Below, piece by piece: positions 17,202 to 25,621 of a stretch of DNA of 64,000 nucleotides. The stretch is from Actibacterium ureilyticum (GTDB lineage: Bacteria; Pseudomonadota; Alphaproteobacteria; Rhodobacterales; Rhodobacteraceae), in NCBI RefSeq assembly GCF_002285435.1, contig NZ_NSBT01000037.1, positions 1,194,313 through 1,258,312 on the forward strand. The letters are read 5' to 3'. The first letter of the stretch is position 1. Each line of letters begins with the position of its first letter. The notes under the pieces were generated by a model, which saw nothing but the letters and a program-made list of their open reading frames with translations, had not been told where the DNA came from and made no database searches. The translations under genes and the position numbers were made by a program.

Positions 17202-18575
17202 TCAGGCAGAGGCCGCCTGACACGCCGCCGCCAGGCGGTCCATGGTGCGTTGCGCGATTCCGATGTTCAGGCTTTTCTTGTCGCCCATGATGAACAACAG
17301 GCCAACATCAGCAATATCCTGAAAAATAAGGACATTTTCGTCGCTGAAAATCGCACAGGCTTCGAACATGCCGGTATCGGGGGCATAGGCCTGCACCAGG
17401 ATATCGCAGGACGCGCAGCAGGCTTTCGCCGCGGCCTCGGCCCGGTCGCTGTCACCCGAAAGCACCACACATTCGCCTTTTCTGGCATTGGGCACAAAGC
17501 CCGAACAGGCGCTGTGCGCGATGTTTTCGACCAGCGAGCGCAGCGTGGAAACCAGGTCGCCGCCCTGTTCGGGCGCGTCCGTTTCGGCGGCCGGCGCGAC
17601 GTCTTCGGCAGGGGCCGGTTCTGCGGCAACGGCCGTTTCTTCCACGGCTGCCGGTTCATCCACAATCGGCTCTTCCGCAACCGTCGGCTCTTCCACAACC
17701 GGCTCTGCCGATACGGTGGGTTCTTCGGCGACGGCGGGCGCCGGGTCCGCTGCGGTGTCGACCGGCGCTTCGGCGGTCTGTTCCGGGGTCTCTTCGCTGG
17801 CCGGTTTCTTGTAGCGGTCCATCTTCACGATGTTCGACCCGTCGGCCCCCTGTTCGGTGACCTCGGCCTCGGCCGGGGCGGGTTCCGTCACATAGCCGCC
17901 CAGCAGCGCGGCCAATTTCGCGCCGCCGATGGCCTGCCAGATCTTGTCCGACTTCCCGGCCTTTTCGATCTGGCTGCCGGATCCGCCGACGAACATGTGG
18001 TGCTGAAAGAAATCGCTGGTTTCGCGCTTCACGCGCGACAGCAGCTTGTCACGGTCATTATCGTTTCGGATCTTATCACCTCTGGTCAATACAAGGATGC
18101 CGTGGTCCGGCCGTGCCGAACCAAGGGCTTCTACAATGGATTTTTCCGTAAGCCGCCAGGCCTGAGACGAGATCGTCACCCAGACGATCACATCCGCCGA
18201 CCCGACCAGATCCAATTGATCCGGCGTCAGTTCCTCGGCCTTGGTAAACGGGACCTCGATCAATTCAAGGCCGTTCAGATGCGGTTGGTCCGACAGCAGG
18301 CTGATCTGCTGCGCGCCGCGCAACATCTGGACATCCTCGGCCTTGTCCAGCTTGCCCTTCTGACCATCGGCATAGGTGACATCGACGTCACTGGCCGCGC
18401 CCTGACGCAAATAGACGACCGGGCGCACCGCGCTGCCCAGGTTGTCCGGCAGCGCATTGTCCCGCAGGAACGCGTTCAGGACAGTCGACTTGCCAGAGCT
18501 GACCTCGCCGCAGATGACGACACGAACTGGCTTCGTACCCATCTCGGCACCAAGATCATAGCATTCAGATTTCAT
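17202..18575 (-). CDS. P-loop GTPase with acidic linker and C-terminal Roadblock-like domain
   Basis: A 457-residue protein in three parts. Residues 15-220 form a GTPase-like domain: P-loop GEVSSGKST at 23-31 and a G4-like TRGDK at 164-168. The G3 position reads EVPF (107-110) where the sister protein at 20709 has DTPG, so hydrolysis may be weak or absent. Residues about 225-340 are an Ala/Glu/Pro/Val-rich linker made of repeated AEEP/VEEP units. Residues 345-457 end in LIFQDIADVGLLFIMGDKKS and NIGIAQ, which parallels the Roadblock protein at 24000 (LIRPLASNPAVFVYLAVDRK, NLGMAR). No signal peptide. AGGA ribosome site 8 bases before ATG; starts 10 bp after the dynamin-like gene. The Roadblock call is by eye. 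Confidence 0.75.
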   Translation of the reverse strand: MKSECYDLGAEMGTKPVRVVICGEVSSGKSTVLNAFLRDNALPDNLGSAVRPVVYLRQGAASDVDVTYADGQKGKLDKAEDVQMLRGAQQISLLSDQPHLNGLELIEVPFTKAEELTPDQLDLVGSADVIVWVTISSQAWRLTEKSIVEALGSARPDHGILVLTRGDKIRNDNDRDKLLSRVKRETSDFFQHHMFVGGSGSQIEKAGKSDKIWQAIGGAKLAALLGGYVTEPAPAEAEVTEQGADGSNIVKMDRYKKPASEETPEQTAEAPVDTAADPAPAVAEEPTVSAEPVVEEPTVAEEPIVDEPAAVEETAVAAEPAPAEDVAPAAETDAPEQGGDLVSTLRSLVENIAHSACSGFVPNARKGECVVLSGDSDRAEAAAKACCASCDILVQAYAPDTGMFEACAIFSDENVLIFQDIADVGLLFIMGDKKSLNIGIAQRTMDRLAAACQAASA

Positions 18576-18585
18576 AACGAATTTC

Positions 18586-20712
18586 CTATGCGACCTTGGC
18601 GTCCAACATGTCGGACCGGGCGATGGCGCTGTCCATGGCAGAGAGGTTCAGCAGGCGCCGTTCCAGCACCTCCATTTGGCTCTGGATCCGGTACACCATC
18701 CGCTGCTGCATCTGGGGATCCTTGGCGATCTGCTCGAACTCGGCCTTGGTCTGCTTCAGGCGGTGCGTCCGCTCGGTCAGGCCGACCTCGACCATCCGCA
18801 GCATGGTCTGGATCCGGGCCAGACCGGCGCTGGCGCGTTCGACCTGCGCCTCGTTATAGGCCGACAGGATCTTTTCGATCGGCGGACGCAGTTCCAGTGC
18901 CGCGATGCTGCGCAGCGCCGCGATGGACTTGTCGACATCGATCGATTTCTGACGCCAGAACGCCCAGCCGCGCCCGCTGACCAGATCGACGCGCAGCGTC
19001 TGCTTGGCCAGGGTCAGCGTCGAGTTGAAGCCATCGAACGGCAGGTCATCGAGCGAGATGTTTTCCAGCGCATCGTCGAAATGCTCCTTGATCTCCTGCC
19101 GGCAGGCTTCGATGCAGTTGCTCAGCGGCACGTCAATGGACGCGCGCGACTTGGCATAGCTTTGCACCACTTCCTTTTCCATCCGGCCCTGAAGCGGCAA
19201 GGTGCTGATATCCAGCGTGTTGCCGTTGCTGCCGGTGACATTCGACCGGAACACACGTTCCTCGAACACCGGTTTCTGTTCGTCGACGAAGGTTTCGATG
19301 TGAAAGACCAGCTTCGCCTCGAGCTTGGACCAGTATTTGTTCAGGACCTTTTCGATCTGCTGGTTCGCGTTTTCCAGGTTCGATTCCAGATTGGCCTGAA
19401 CCGACTGGATGTCCGCGATCTCGCTTTCCATCTCTTCCACGACCATGGCCGCGACTTCGCTGTTCACGCTTTCGACCTGCTGCTGCAACGAATCCCGCTC
19501 GCGCTTGGTCACGAATTGCACCGCGTTCAGCTCGGCGCGGATGTCGCTGCGGAACTGGTCCAGATGGCGGCTGCCCAGACCCTCGTCGATCAGCGTCGAC
19601 AGGGCGGATTTCACCTCGTGCAGGCCCGACGCCAGAATCAGACGGTCACGGGGATCTTCGGGCACCTGCCGATAGGTCGCCTCCAGGAAGCGGTGCAGCT
19701 CGGGGCTGTCCAGCTCACGGATTTCGGCCTCGGATTCAGGATCGGTGCGCATGGCCAGATCGGCCATGTAGCCGCTGCCCGCCAGCAGGGTGAAATCGAT
19801 GTCCGGGATCGCGGCCTTCAGCCGGTTTTCCACGTCGCTCATCACGCGCGGCAGCTCGACGCTGTAATTGTCCAGCTCGTCGATGCGGTTGACGAAGATC
19901 ATCACCTCTTTCGAATCCTGCTTGGCCAGGATCCGGATCAGCGCGACATCGACATCCGTCAGCGGCTGATGCGCCGACAGCACCACGATAAAGGCGTCCG
20001 AATGGTCCAGGCTGCGGCAAGTGAATTCGTCACGCACCAGGAACGGGTCGTTCACGCCGGGCGTATCGGTCAGGATCGTCGGCACCTGGAATTCCGGCAG
20101 CCGCATGTAGACATTGGCCACCTTGGTCAAGGCCGCATACCGGCCAAGGGATTCCCGCGCCAGCCCGTCATGCGAGCCGGGGCCGGCGCAGACATAGCGT
20201 TTCAGCAGGTCGGGCGACAGAAAGTCGTAATCGTGATGGGTGCCCAGCAGGGTCTTGAAATGCTTGCCCAAACGGCGTTCGGCCCGGTCGCGCATCTCGG
20301 CGCTTTGCTGGCGCAGAACCTCGGTGTCGAAACCCGGCAGAAGCTGTTCGGTCAGCTTGCGGATCTTCGACCCGCCGTTCACGATCTCTTCCCAGTCGCT
20401 GTCATCGAAGAATTCGAACCGGGCGCCCGAGATCGGGTCGGTCGGCACGTTGATGCGGATGTTGGTCACGACAGAGGTCCACGGATTCACATCCGAGGGC
20501 AGGAAATCATGCTGGTGCAGGAACGCGTTCAGAAACGTCGATTTCCCGGCCTTCACCTGTCCGATCACGGCAACGCGCGCGGCCCAGTTGTCCAGACGTT
20601 CACGCAGATCGCGGAAGTTCTGACGAGTATCGCGGCCGGCGAATTTTTCGAGGTTCTCGAGTGTGTCGCGCAGGAAATCCAGTTCCTGGCGCTGCTTCGG
20701 CGCAATCTTCAT
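18586..20712 (-). CDS. Dynamin-like GTPase, second of pair
   Basis: Large dynamin-family GTPase of 708 residues, probably cytoplasmic and acting on membranes. P-loop GQVKAGKST at 51-59, conserved DVNPWTSVVT near 74, G3 DTPG at 216-219 (in TILTDTPGVNDPFLVRDEF) and G4 NRID at 275-278. A long helical region follows (residues 380-560, heptad-like, rich in Glu/Gln). At 583-586 the WAFW cluster within DLVSGRGWAFWRQKS resembles a membrane-inserting tip and matches WWRKFWR in the paralogue at 21908. ATG overlaps the stop of the upstream GTPase. Bacterial dynamin-like proteins are often encoded in tandem pairs (known). Membrane remodelling is inferred. Confidence 0.88.
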   Translation of the reverse strand: MKIAPKQRQELDFLRDTLENLEKFAGRDTRQNFRDLRERLDNWAARVAVIGQVKAGKSTFLNAFLHQHDFLPSDVNPWTSVVTNIRINVPTDPISGARFEFFDDSDWEEIVNGGSKIRKLTEQLLPGFDTEVLRQQSAEMRDRAERRLGKHFKTLLGTHHDYDFLSPDLLKRYVCAGPGSHDGLARESLGRYAALTKVANVYMRLPEFQVPTILTDTPGVNDPFLVRDEFTCRSLDHSDAFIVVLSAHQPLTDVDVALIRILAKQDSKEVMIFVNRIDELDNYSVELPRVMSDVENRLKAAIPDIDFTLLAGSGYMADLAMRTDPESEAEIRELDSPELHRFLEATYRQVPEDPRDRLILASGLHEVKSALSTLIDEGLGSRHLDQFRSDIRAELNAVQFVTKRERDSLQQQVESVNSEVAAMVVEEMESEIADIQSVQANLESNLENANQQIEKVLNKYWSKLEAKLVFHIETFVDEQKPVFEERVFRSNVTGSNGNTLDISTLPLQGRMEKEVVQSYAKSRASIDVPLSNCIEACRQEIKEHFDDALENISLDDLPFDGFNSTLTLAKQTLRVDLVSGRGWAFWRQKSIDVDKSIAALRSIAALELRPPIEKILSAYNEAQVERASAGLARIQTMLRMVEVGLTERTHRLKQTKAEFEQIAKDPQMQQRMVYRIQSQMEVLERRLLNLSAMDSAIARSDMLDAKVA

Positions 20713-21911
20713 ACCTGACTCCTACTCACTAAACTCTGGATCTGATCATGGACCGAGCCAACTTCGGCATCGTCCTCGTCGGAATCGTCTTCCAGGGAAA
20801 CATCCGCCTCATCGAGCTGGTCGATGAAACGCTCTACACAAGACAACAGGGCCTGGGCGTCGGTCACGTCCACACCATCGGAAATTTCAGCCCACAGGGC
20901 ACGCGCCTTGCCGCCGGACGGACCCTTGCCGGCCGCGTCGGACAGATCGGCGCCCGCGGGGTTCAGCGCAAGGATGGTGGCCGTGCGGACGGCTTCTTCC
21001 CCGACCTCGGACGCGGGCGCGGTCAGCACAAGCGGCGCGGCAGGCGCATCTTTCGGCGCTTCGGCCTCGGGCGTCGCGGCGACCTCTTCGGTCTGCGCTT
21101 CGGGCGCGTCCTGCGCCTCGGCCTCGTCGGCCTTGCGGCGGGCGGCGCTGACACGGCGCGGCTTTACCGGCGTTGCGTCGGCCTGCACGGCCCGCTTGCG
21201 CGATGCCTCGGCAAAGGTCTTGACGGTATCGTTGCGGGCACCGGGGAAGGCGTCCAGCGTTTCGGCCATCTCCAGGATATGCGCACGCACCGTGGCCAGA
21301 TCATCGGTATCCAGCAGCGACGCCAGCATGAAATGGTCGAAATACTTTCCGGCCTCGCGCTTCGTCCGGCGCAGCACGCGGTCACGGGCGCGGGTATCGG
21401 GCAGACGGTCCGCATGGGTGATCAGCAGGGTCGCGTTGGCGCGCAGATGGCCGGGCATCTCGTCCCAGACCGCCTTCTCGCTCTGACGCCACGCCTGGGT
21501 GGCATTCGTGCACCACACCACCACATCGGCATAGTCCAGCATCCGCTCCCAGCATTCCGAAGGGATGTTGGGGTCCGAGTTGCCGGGGGTGTCGATCAGC
21601 TCGACCGTGTCCAGGAAATCGGAGCCCGACCCCAGCATGCAATACAGGGTTTCGGACACAGAGATACCGTCGAACCCGTCGCGTTCCTGCACCTGGCCAT
21701 CCAGATCGACAGCGGATTTCGCATCCCCGCCCTGCATGATCCACACCGGCGGCAATGCGGTCGATGTCACGTTCGACGGCAGGATCATCTGACCCAGAAG
21801 GCCGTTGATCAACTGCGTCTTGCCGGCGCTGAACTCTCCGGCGATCAGGACGCGTGGCTTGCGTTTTGCCGAAGACGGATCTGCTTTCGTGGTTCCTTCA
21901 GGTCTTTTCAT
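20709..21911 (-). CDS. P-loop GTPase partner with intact G motifs
   Basis: A 400-residue protein. The N-terminal GTPase domain (residues 18-200) has P-loop GEFSAGKT at 25-32, G3 DTPG at 107-110 and a G4-like THAD at 165-168. It is paralogous to the N-terminal domain of the protein at 17202: both share VVW-x-T-x-x-x-QAWR-x-x-EK and a conserved block of RDR/RDK...KRE-x-x-x-x-F. Residues about 250-310 are an Ala/Glu/Pro-rich linker, and the C-terminus is acidic (SLEDDSDEDDAE near 380). No Roadblock-like tail is evident here. Overlaps both dynamin-like genes by 4 bp, so the three are translated together. Confidence 0.82.
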   Translation of the reverse strand: MKRPEGTTKADPSSAKRKPRVLIAGEFSAGKTQLINGLLGQMILPSNVTSTALPPVWIMQGGDAKSAVDLDGQVQERDGFDGISVSETLYCMLGSGSDFLDTVELIDTPGNSDPNIPSECWERMLDYADVVVWCTNATQAWRQSEKAVWDEMPGHLRANATLLITHADRLPDTRARDRVLRRTKREAGKYFDHFMLASLLDTDDLATVRAHILEMAETLDAFPGARNDTVKTFAEASRKRAVQADATPVKPRRVSAARRKADEAEAQDAPEAQTEEVAATPEAEAPKDAPAAPLVLTAPASEVGEEAVRTATILALNPAGADLSDAAGKGPSGGKARALWAEISDGVDVTDAQALLSCVERFIDQLDEADVSLEDDSDEDDAEVGSVHDQIQSLVSRSQV

Positions 21912-23875
21912 GCCGACAGCTTCCCTAGTTGTGCACCCCAGTCACTGCCCGTTTTTTCTTTATTTTCAAAACTTTCAAGGATCGCCTTGCAGAACATGGA
22001 CTGATCCATCGCGAAGTTCTCGATCACCTCGCGCGTGTTGGCGATTGCCGGATCGAAAAAGTCGTTCAGCAGGTCCTCGATCAGCGGCGTGGTCTCGGAG
22101 ATGATCACCTCGCGATACCGCTTCTCGGCCGCATTCTTCTTGCCGAACCGCCAGAATTTCCGCCACCAGGTCCCCTGCAGGTCCAGCGACAGCGTCCGCG
22201 CCAGGACGGTCGGCGGCTTGTGCTGCGCCTGTTCCGGGAACTCGATGCTGGCGCCTTCGCGGAAGACACCCATTTCGCTCTGCAACAGGTCCTGAACGTC
22301 CTCGACGATCTGATCGAACGCCGATTCCCCCTCGCGGCGCAGCTTGGCGCAGGCCGCGTTGAACCCGGTTTTCATCATCATCCGCAGGCTGGTCGGATCG
22401 TGGTCCCACGACCCGGTTTCGCCAAAGGTTTCCAGATGCGATTGCAGCGCCTCCACCGCCGAGGCGACGAAGGTCATCTGTGCCCGCTCCAGCCGCTCGC
22501 GCAGATGCGCGCGCACCTCGCCCGCACGGGTGTCGAAATCGCCCAGCGCCTTGTCACGGATATCGGCCAGCTTCAGCGACAGCTCGGCCGAGGTGAAGGT
22601 GAACTCGAACTGATCGGCATCCCGGCGCGCGGCGACGTTTTCGACGGTCTCGCTCATGCTCAGGATGTTTTCGATCTGGGTCTCGATGTCGCGCAGGAAT
22701 GCCAGGCCTTGGCCGTGGACAACGCGATTGGCGATGGCCCGGTGCAGCGCGGGGATGCCCGATGCCTCCATCGCGGCCTGGCGCAGCGCCTCGGGCGTGG
22801 CCAGGTCGGTGCCGTCGTTCATGCGTTCCAGCGACGCCTTGCTGGCGGGCATCATCGCGTCGATATCGCCCAGCGCGCAATTGGCCCAATAGCCGCTACC
22901 GAACAGGATTTCGATATCGTCGCCGACACCCAGATGGTTCAGCGTGCGGCTGATCGAGCTACGGATCTTGGCCTGCTCGCCCACGGGATCGGGCAGTTCG
23001 TCGATCCGGTTGACGAAGATCAGGACATCGCGCGCCTCGACGCTGCAGATGATCCGCAACAGGGCCACGTCCATCGTCGACAGCGCCTGATGCGCCGACA
23101 GGACGACAACACAGACACGGCTGTCCGAGATGGCGTTCAGCGTGATCTGTTCACGCATCATGAAGGTGTCGTTCACGCCCGGCGTATCGCGCAGGCACAG
23201 ACCTTGCGGGAAGCCCGGCAGATCCAGATACAGGTCCGCCGATTTCGTCAGATCGGCATAGACGCCTTCGTCTGCGCCCTCGGCCAGTTCGTCGGGATCG
23301 CCATAGCAGATATAGCGGTCGACGGTGTCCTTCTCGATCTCGGGATAGGCGTGGCTGCTGCCGATCAGCGTGTTGAATTCGTCGCCCAGACGCTCTTCGG
23401 TGGTCTGGCGCATCTCGGTGACCTGCGCGCGCACCTCTTCGACTTCGGTCTCGAAGCCCGCGCGATCGGCCATTTCGCCCAGACGGCCGCCGGTTGCCAC
23501 CAGGCGGTCCCATTCATGCTGGTCGAAAAAGCGGAACAGCGCCCGGGTGTTCGGCGGGCGGTAGCGGCTGTTGAGGTGGACAGAGGTGATGACCGAGGTC
23601 CAGGGGTTCACGTCCGACGGCAGAAGATCGGTCTTGCCGACCAGCGCATTCATCAGCGTGCTCTTGCCGGCCTTGATCTGACCGATGACGCTGACCGAAG
23701 GTTCGAACGAGCGGATCTGTTCAAGGACACGCTCCAGCGGATCCTCGACAAAGCTCAGCGCGCATTCCGAAAAGTCCTGAAGCTTGACCTCAAGATCAGA
23801 CAAATCGTCCCAAAAAGCGTTCAGCTCTTCGAAACCCTCGCCGTGATTCTTCTGGACGGACTCATCCGATGTCAT
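21908..23875 (-). CDS. Dynamin-like GTPase, first of pair
   Basis: Dynamin-family GTPase of 655 residues from ATG 23875, which has a GGAGG ribosome site. An in-phase GTG start at 23983 lies within a hairpin and is rejected. P-loop GQIKAGKST at 65-73, DVNPWTSVIT near 88, G3 DTPG at 230-233 and G4 NRID at 289-292. The helical second half contains SLDLQGTWWRKFWRFGKK (WWRKFWR at 570-576), an aromatic and basic patch at the same place as in the paralogue and a likely membrane contact. The two dynamin-like proteins align through most of their length and may form a hetero-oligomer (inference). Confidence 0.88.
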   Translation of the reverse strand: MTSDESVQKNHGEGFEELNAFWDDLSDLEVKLQDFSECALSFVEDPLERVLEQIRSFEPSVSVIGQIKAGKSTLMNALVGKTDLLPSDVNPWTSVITSVHLNSRYRPPNTRALFRFFDQHEWDRLVATGGRLGEMADRAGFETEVEEVRAQVTEMRQTTEERLGDEFNTLIGSSHAYPEIEKDTVDRYICYGDPDELAEGADEGVYADLTKSADLYLDLPGFPQGLCLRDTPGVNDTFMMREQITLNAISDSRVCVVVLSAHQALSTMDVALLRIICSVEARDVLIFVNRIDELPDPVGEQAKIRSSISRTLNHLGVGDDIEILFGSGYWANCALGDIDAMMPASKASLERMNDGTDLATPEALRQAAMEASGIPALHRAIANRVVHGQGLAFLRDIETQIENILSMSETVENVAARRDADQFEFTFTSAELSLKLADIRDKALGDFDTRAGEVRAHLRERLERAQMTFVASAVEALQSHLETFGETGSWDHDPTSLRMMMKTGFNAACAKLRREGESAFDQIVEDVQDLLQSEMGVFREGASIEFPEQAQHKPPTVLARTLSLDLQGTWWRKFWRFGKKNAAEKRYREVIISETTPLIEDLLNDFFDPAIANTREVIENFAMDQSMFCKAILESFENKEKTGSDWGAQLGKLSA

Positions 23876-23952
23876 AGGTGGCGCCTCCGCTGCAGCAGAA
23901 GCCCCTCGAACCCAGAGATGACCTGCTGTTACTCGTGATACAAAACGTTTTT

Positions 23953-23983
23953 TTGTGGCCCGGCCGTCGGGGCCGGGCCACAA
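23953..23983. promoter_or_regulatory. Perfect 13-bp hairpin between Roadblock and dynamin genes
   Basis: TTGTGGCCCGGCC (23953-23965) and GGCCGGGCCACAA (23971-23983) are exact complements with a 5-base loop. In the minus-strand transcript it is followed by A residues, not U, so it is not a standard terminator. It sits 16 bases after the Roadblock stop codon. It could protect the 3' end of a short roadblock mRNA or reduce read-through. Confidence 0.75.
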
Positions 23984-23999
23984 GGAATATCAGAAAGGC

Positions 24000-24356
24000 T
24001 TAGACTTTCAGCTTGCCTTCGACCTGCTTCACGCTCAGGCGCGCCATACCCAGGTTGGCGGTCTTGCGGTCGACGGCCAGGTAGACGAAGACGGCCGGGT
24101 TCGACGCCAGCGGGCGGATCAGGTGCAGCTGGGTACCCAGGGTGATCAGGATATCTTCGATGTGATCGTCCAGGCCCAAGGCCTTCATCGCGGCATTCTT
24201 GGCGCGAACGACTTCGGTGTTTGCAGCACCGGCTGCTTCCAGGTCGAACTTGGCGTTGCCCTGCTCGGCCGCCAGCATCAGACCGCTTTCACTGTCGACA
24301 AGGCATGCGCCAATGAAGCCAGCGACGTTTTTCAGCTCAGAGATATCGGTAGACAT
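24000..24356 (-). CDS. Roadblock/LC7-domain protein
   Basis: A 118-residue protein that is a single Roadblock/LC7 domain: ELKNVAGFIGACLVDSESG, LMLAAEQG, then the long central helix region AAGAANTEVVRAKNAAMKAL, then the last strands LITLGTQLHLIRPL and VFVYLAVDRKTANLGMARL. Known bacterial Roadblock proteins (such as MglB) dimerise and control small Ras-like GTPases, often as GTPase activators. Here the partners would be the GTPases encoded next in the operon (inference). First gene of the cluster; the 284 bp upstream are AT-rich and should hold the promoter. Confidence 0.85.
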   Translation of the reverse strand: MSTDISELKNVAGFIGACLVDSESGLMLAAEQGNAKFDLEAAGAANTEVVRAKNAAMKALGLDDHIEDILITLGTQLHLIRPLASNPAVFVYLAVDRKTANLGMARLSVKQVEGKLKV

Positions 24357-24640
24357 GTTAATATTCCGTTAATGGTTACGATGTTGTGGTTTTCATCGGT
24401 CGAAATGTTCTTTCTTGGGCACAAACGAGATCATTTTACGACACTATTCAAGACGAGAGCGGAACGACCGTTAAACGGATTCTTCGAAAGATTTCATTCA
24501 CTTTAACGAATGCAATATTTTGTGCAAATGCAGAATGTGGCAAGACTGCCACTTTGTTCTGACATTTTCGCGAGTTTGTGACCGATCCTGCGCGGATCCG
24601 GCATGCGCGCCCCACGACGCCAGAGCATTTTTCGTTTTAG
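24357..24640. promoter_or_regulatory. AT-rich gap upstream of Roadblock gene
   Basis: This gap is much richer in A+T than the flanking genes. Both neighbours run leftward, so it holds the end of the peptide-transporter operon and the promoter of the Roadblock-dynamin operon. It contains a perfect repeat GTGGCA-agac-TGCCAC at 24537-24552 and CCGTT-a-AACGG near 24470-24480. I cannot name a regulator. No tRNA or small gene is apparent. Confidence 0.5.
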
Positions 24641-25621
24641 TTAACGGGACATAGGGTGTTCCGGCACGTTGACTGGGCGGAAACATGCCACTTCGGCCCC
24701 AGCGCCCGCCGGGGACAGGCGTGGCACCTGTGTCCGGCACTGATCCACCGCCCTGGGGCAGCGCGCGGCAAAGGCGCAACCGCGCGGCGGGTTCAGCGGA
24801 TCGGGCAGCTCGGCGCCCTCGGCCTCGGGCGCGACAAGGGGTCGGCCGACCACCGGCGCGCTGTCGGCCAGCAACCGGGTATAGGGGTGTTTGGGCGCCG
24901 CGAAGATCTGTGCCGCCGGGCCGATTTCGACGACCGAGCCGAAATACAGCACCGCGATCCGGTCGCTGACGGCCTCGACCACCGCAAGGTCGTGGCTGAT
25001 GAACAGATAGGTCAGGTCGAATTCCGTCCTGAGATCCGCCAGCAGATTCAGCACCTGCGCCTGCACCGAAACATCCAGCGCCGAGACCGGCTCGTCCAGA
25101 ATCAGGATGCGCGCATTGGCCGCCAACGTCCGGGCGATTCCGATCCGCTGCGCCTGCCCGCCCGAGAATTCATGCGGGTACCGGTCCAGGAATTCCGGCC
25201 GCAGGTTCACGCTTTCGAAGATCTCCAATATACGCTGGCGCCGATCCGCCGCGGACATGCGGTGCAGCCGCTTCAGCGGCGCCTCCATGATCTGACGGAT
25301 GGTCTTGCGCGGGTTCAGCGACGCGATCGGGTCCTGAAACACGTATTGGATGCGCTTGCCGAAATCGGCGGGGTCGGCATTGTCCAGAACCGCGCCGTCG
25401 ATTTCGATCCGGCCGGTCGTGGGCTCCAGCAACCCCACCAGCATCCGGGCCAGCGTCGACTTTCCGCAGCCCGATTCCCCCACGATGCCCAATGTCTGCC
25501 CCTGCGGCACCGACAGCGTGATCGGATGAACCGCCCGGACCGCACCGGTCCGCCGCCCCAGAAGCGACCGGCCCACGCCAAAGGTCTTGGACAGATCCGT
25601 CAGCTTCAGCGCATCCGTCAT
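24641..25621 (-). CDS. Peptide ABC transporter ATP-binding protein (DppF/OppF type)
   Basis: ATPase subunit of 326 residues. Walker A is GESGCGKST, the Q-loop is YVFQDPIASLNPRKT, the signature is FSGGQAQRI and Walker B is ILILDEPVSALDVS. The C-terminal extension has PTRGCAFAARCPRA-like sequence (PPRGCAFAARCPRAVDQC), the cysteine-rich oligopeptide-transporter domain found in OppD/OppF. ATG 25621 overlaps the stop of the fused upstream gene. Last gene of the operon. Confidence 0.92.
   Translation of the reverse strand: MTDALKLTDLSKTFGVGRSLLGRRTGAVRAVHPITLSVPQGQTLGIVGESGCGKSTLARMLVGLLEPTTGRIEIDGAVLDNADPADFGKRIQYVFQDPIASLNPRKTIRQIMEAPLKRLHRMSAADRRQRILEIFESVNLRPEFLDRYPHEFSGGQAQRIGIARTLAANARILILDEPVSALDVSVQAQVLNLLADLRTEFDLTYLFISHDLAVVEAVSDRIAVLYFGSVVEIGPAAQIFAAPKHPYTRLLADSAPVVGRPLVAPEAEGAELPDPLNPPRGCAFAARCPRAVDQCRTQVPRLSPAGAGAEVACFRPVNVPEHPMSR

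Noticed and set aside
17250-18980. 576-codon plus-strand frame across the GTPase gene
   Set aside because: It lies antisense to the GTPase with clear P-loop and G4 motifs and has a repetitive Arg/Gly/Phe composition from the Glu/Ala/Pro linker read backwards.
23953-23983. Reading the 13-bp hairpin as a Rho-independent terminator
   Set aside because: The transcribed strand has A residues after the stem, not U; a T-run is present only on the upstream side.
24537-24552. GTGGCA-agac-TGCCAC as a sigma-54 promoter
   Set aside because: The GG to GC spacing is 9 bases, not the required 12, so it is listed only as a dyad in the gap.
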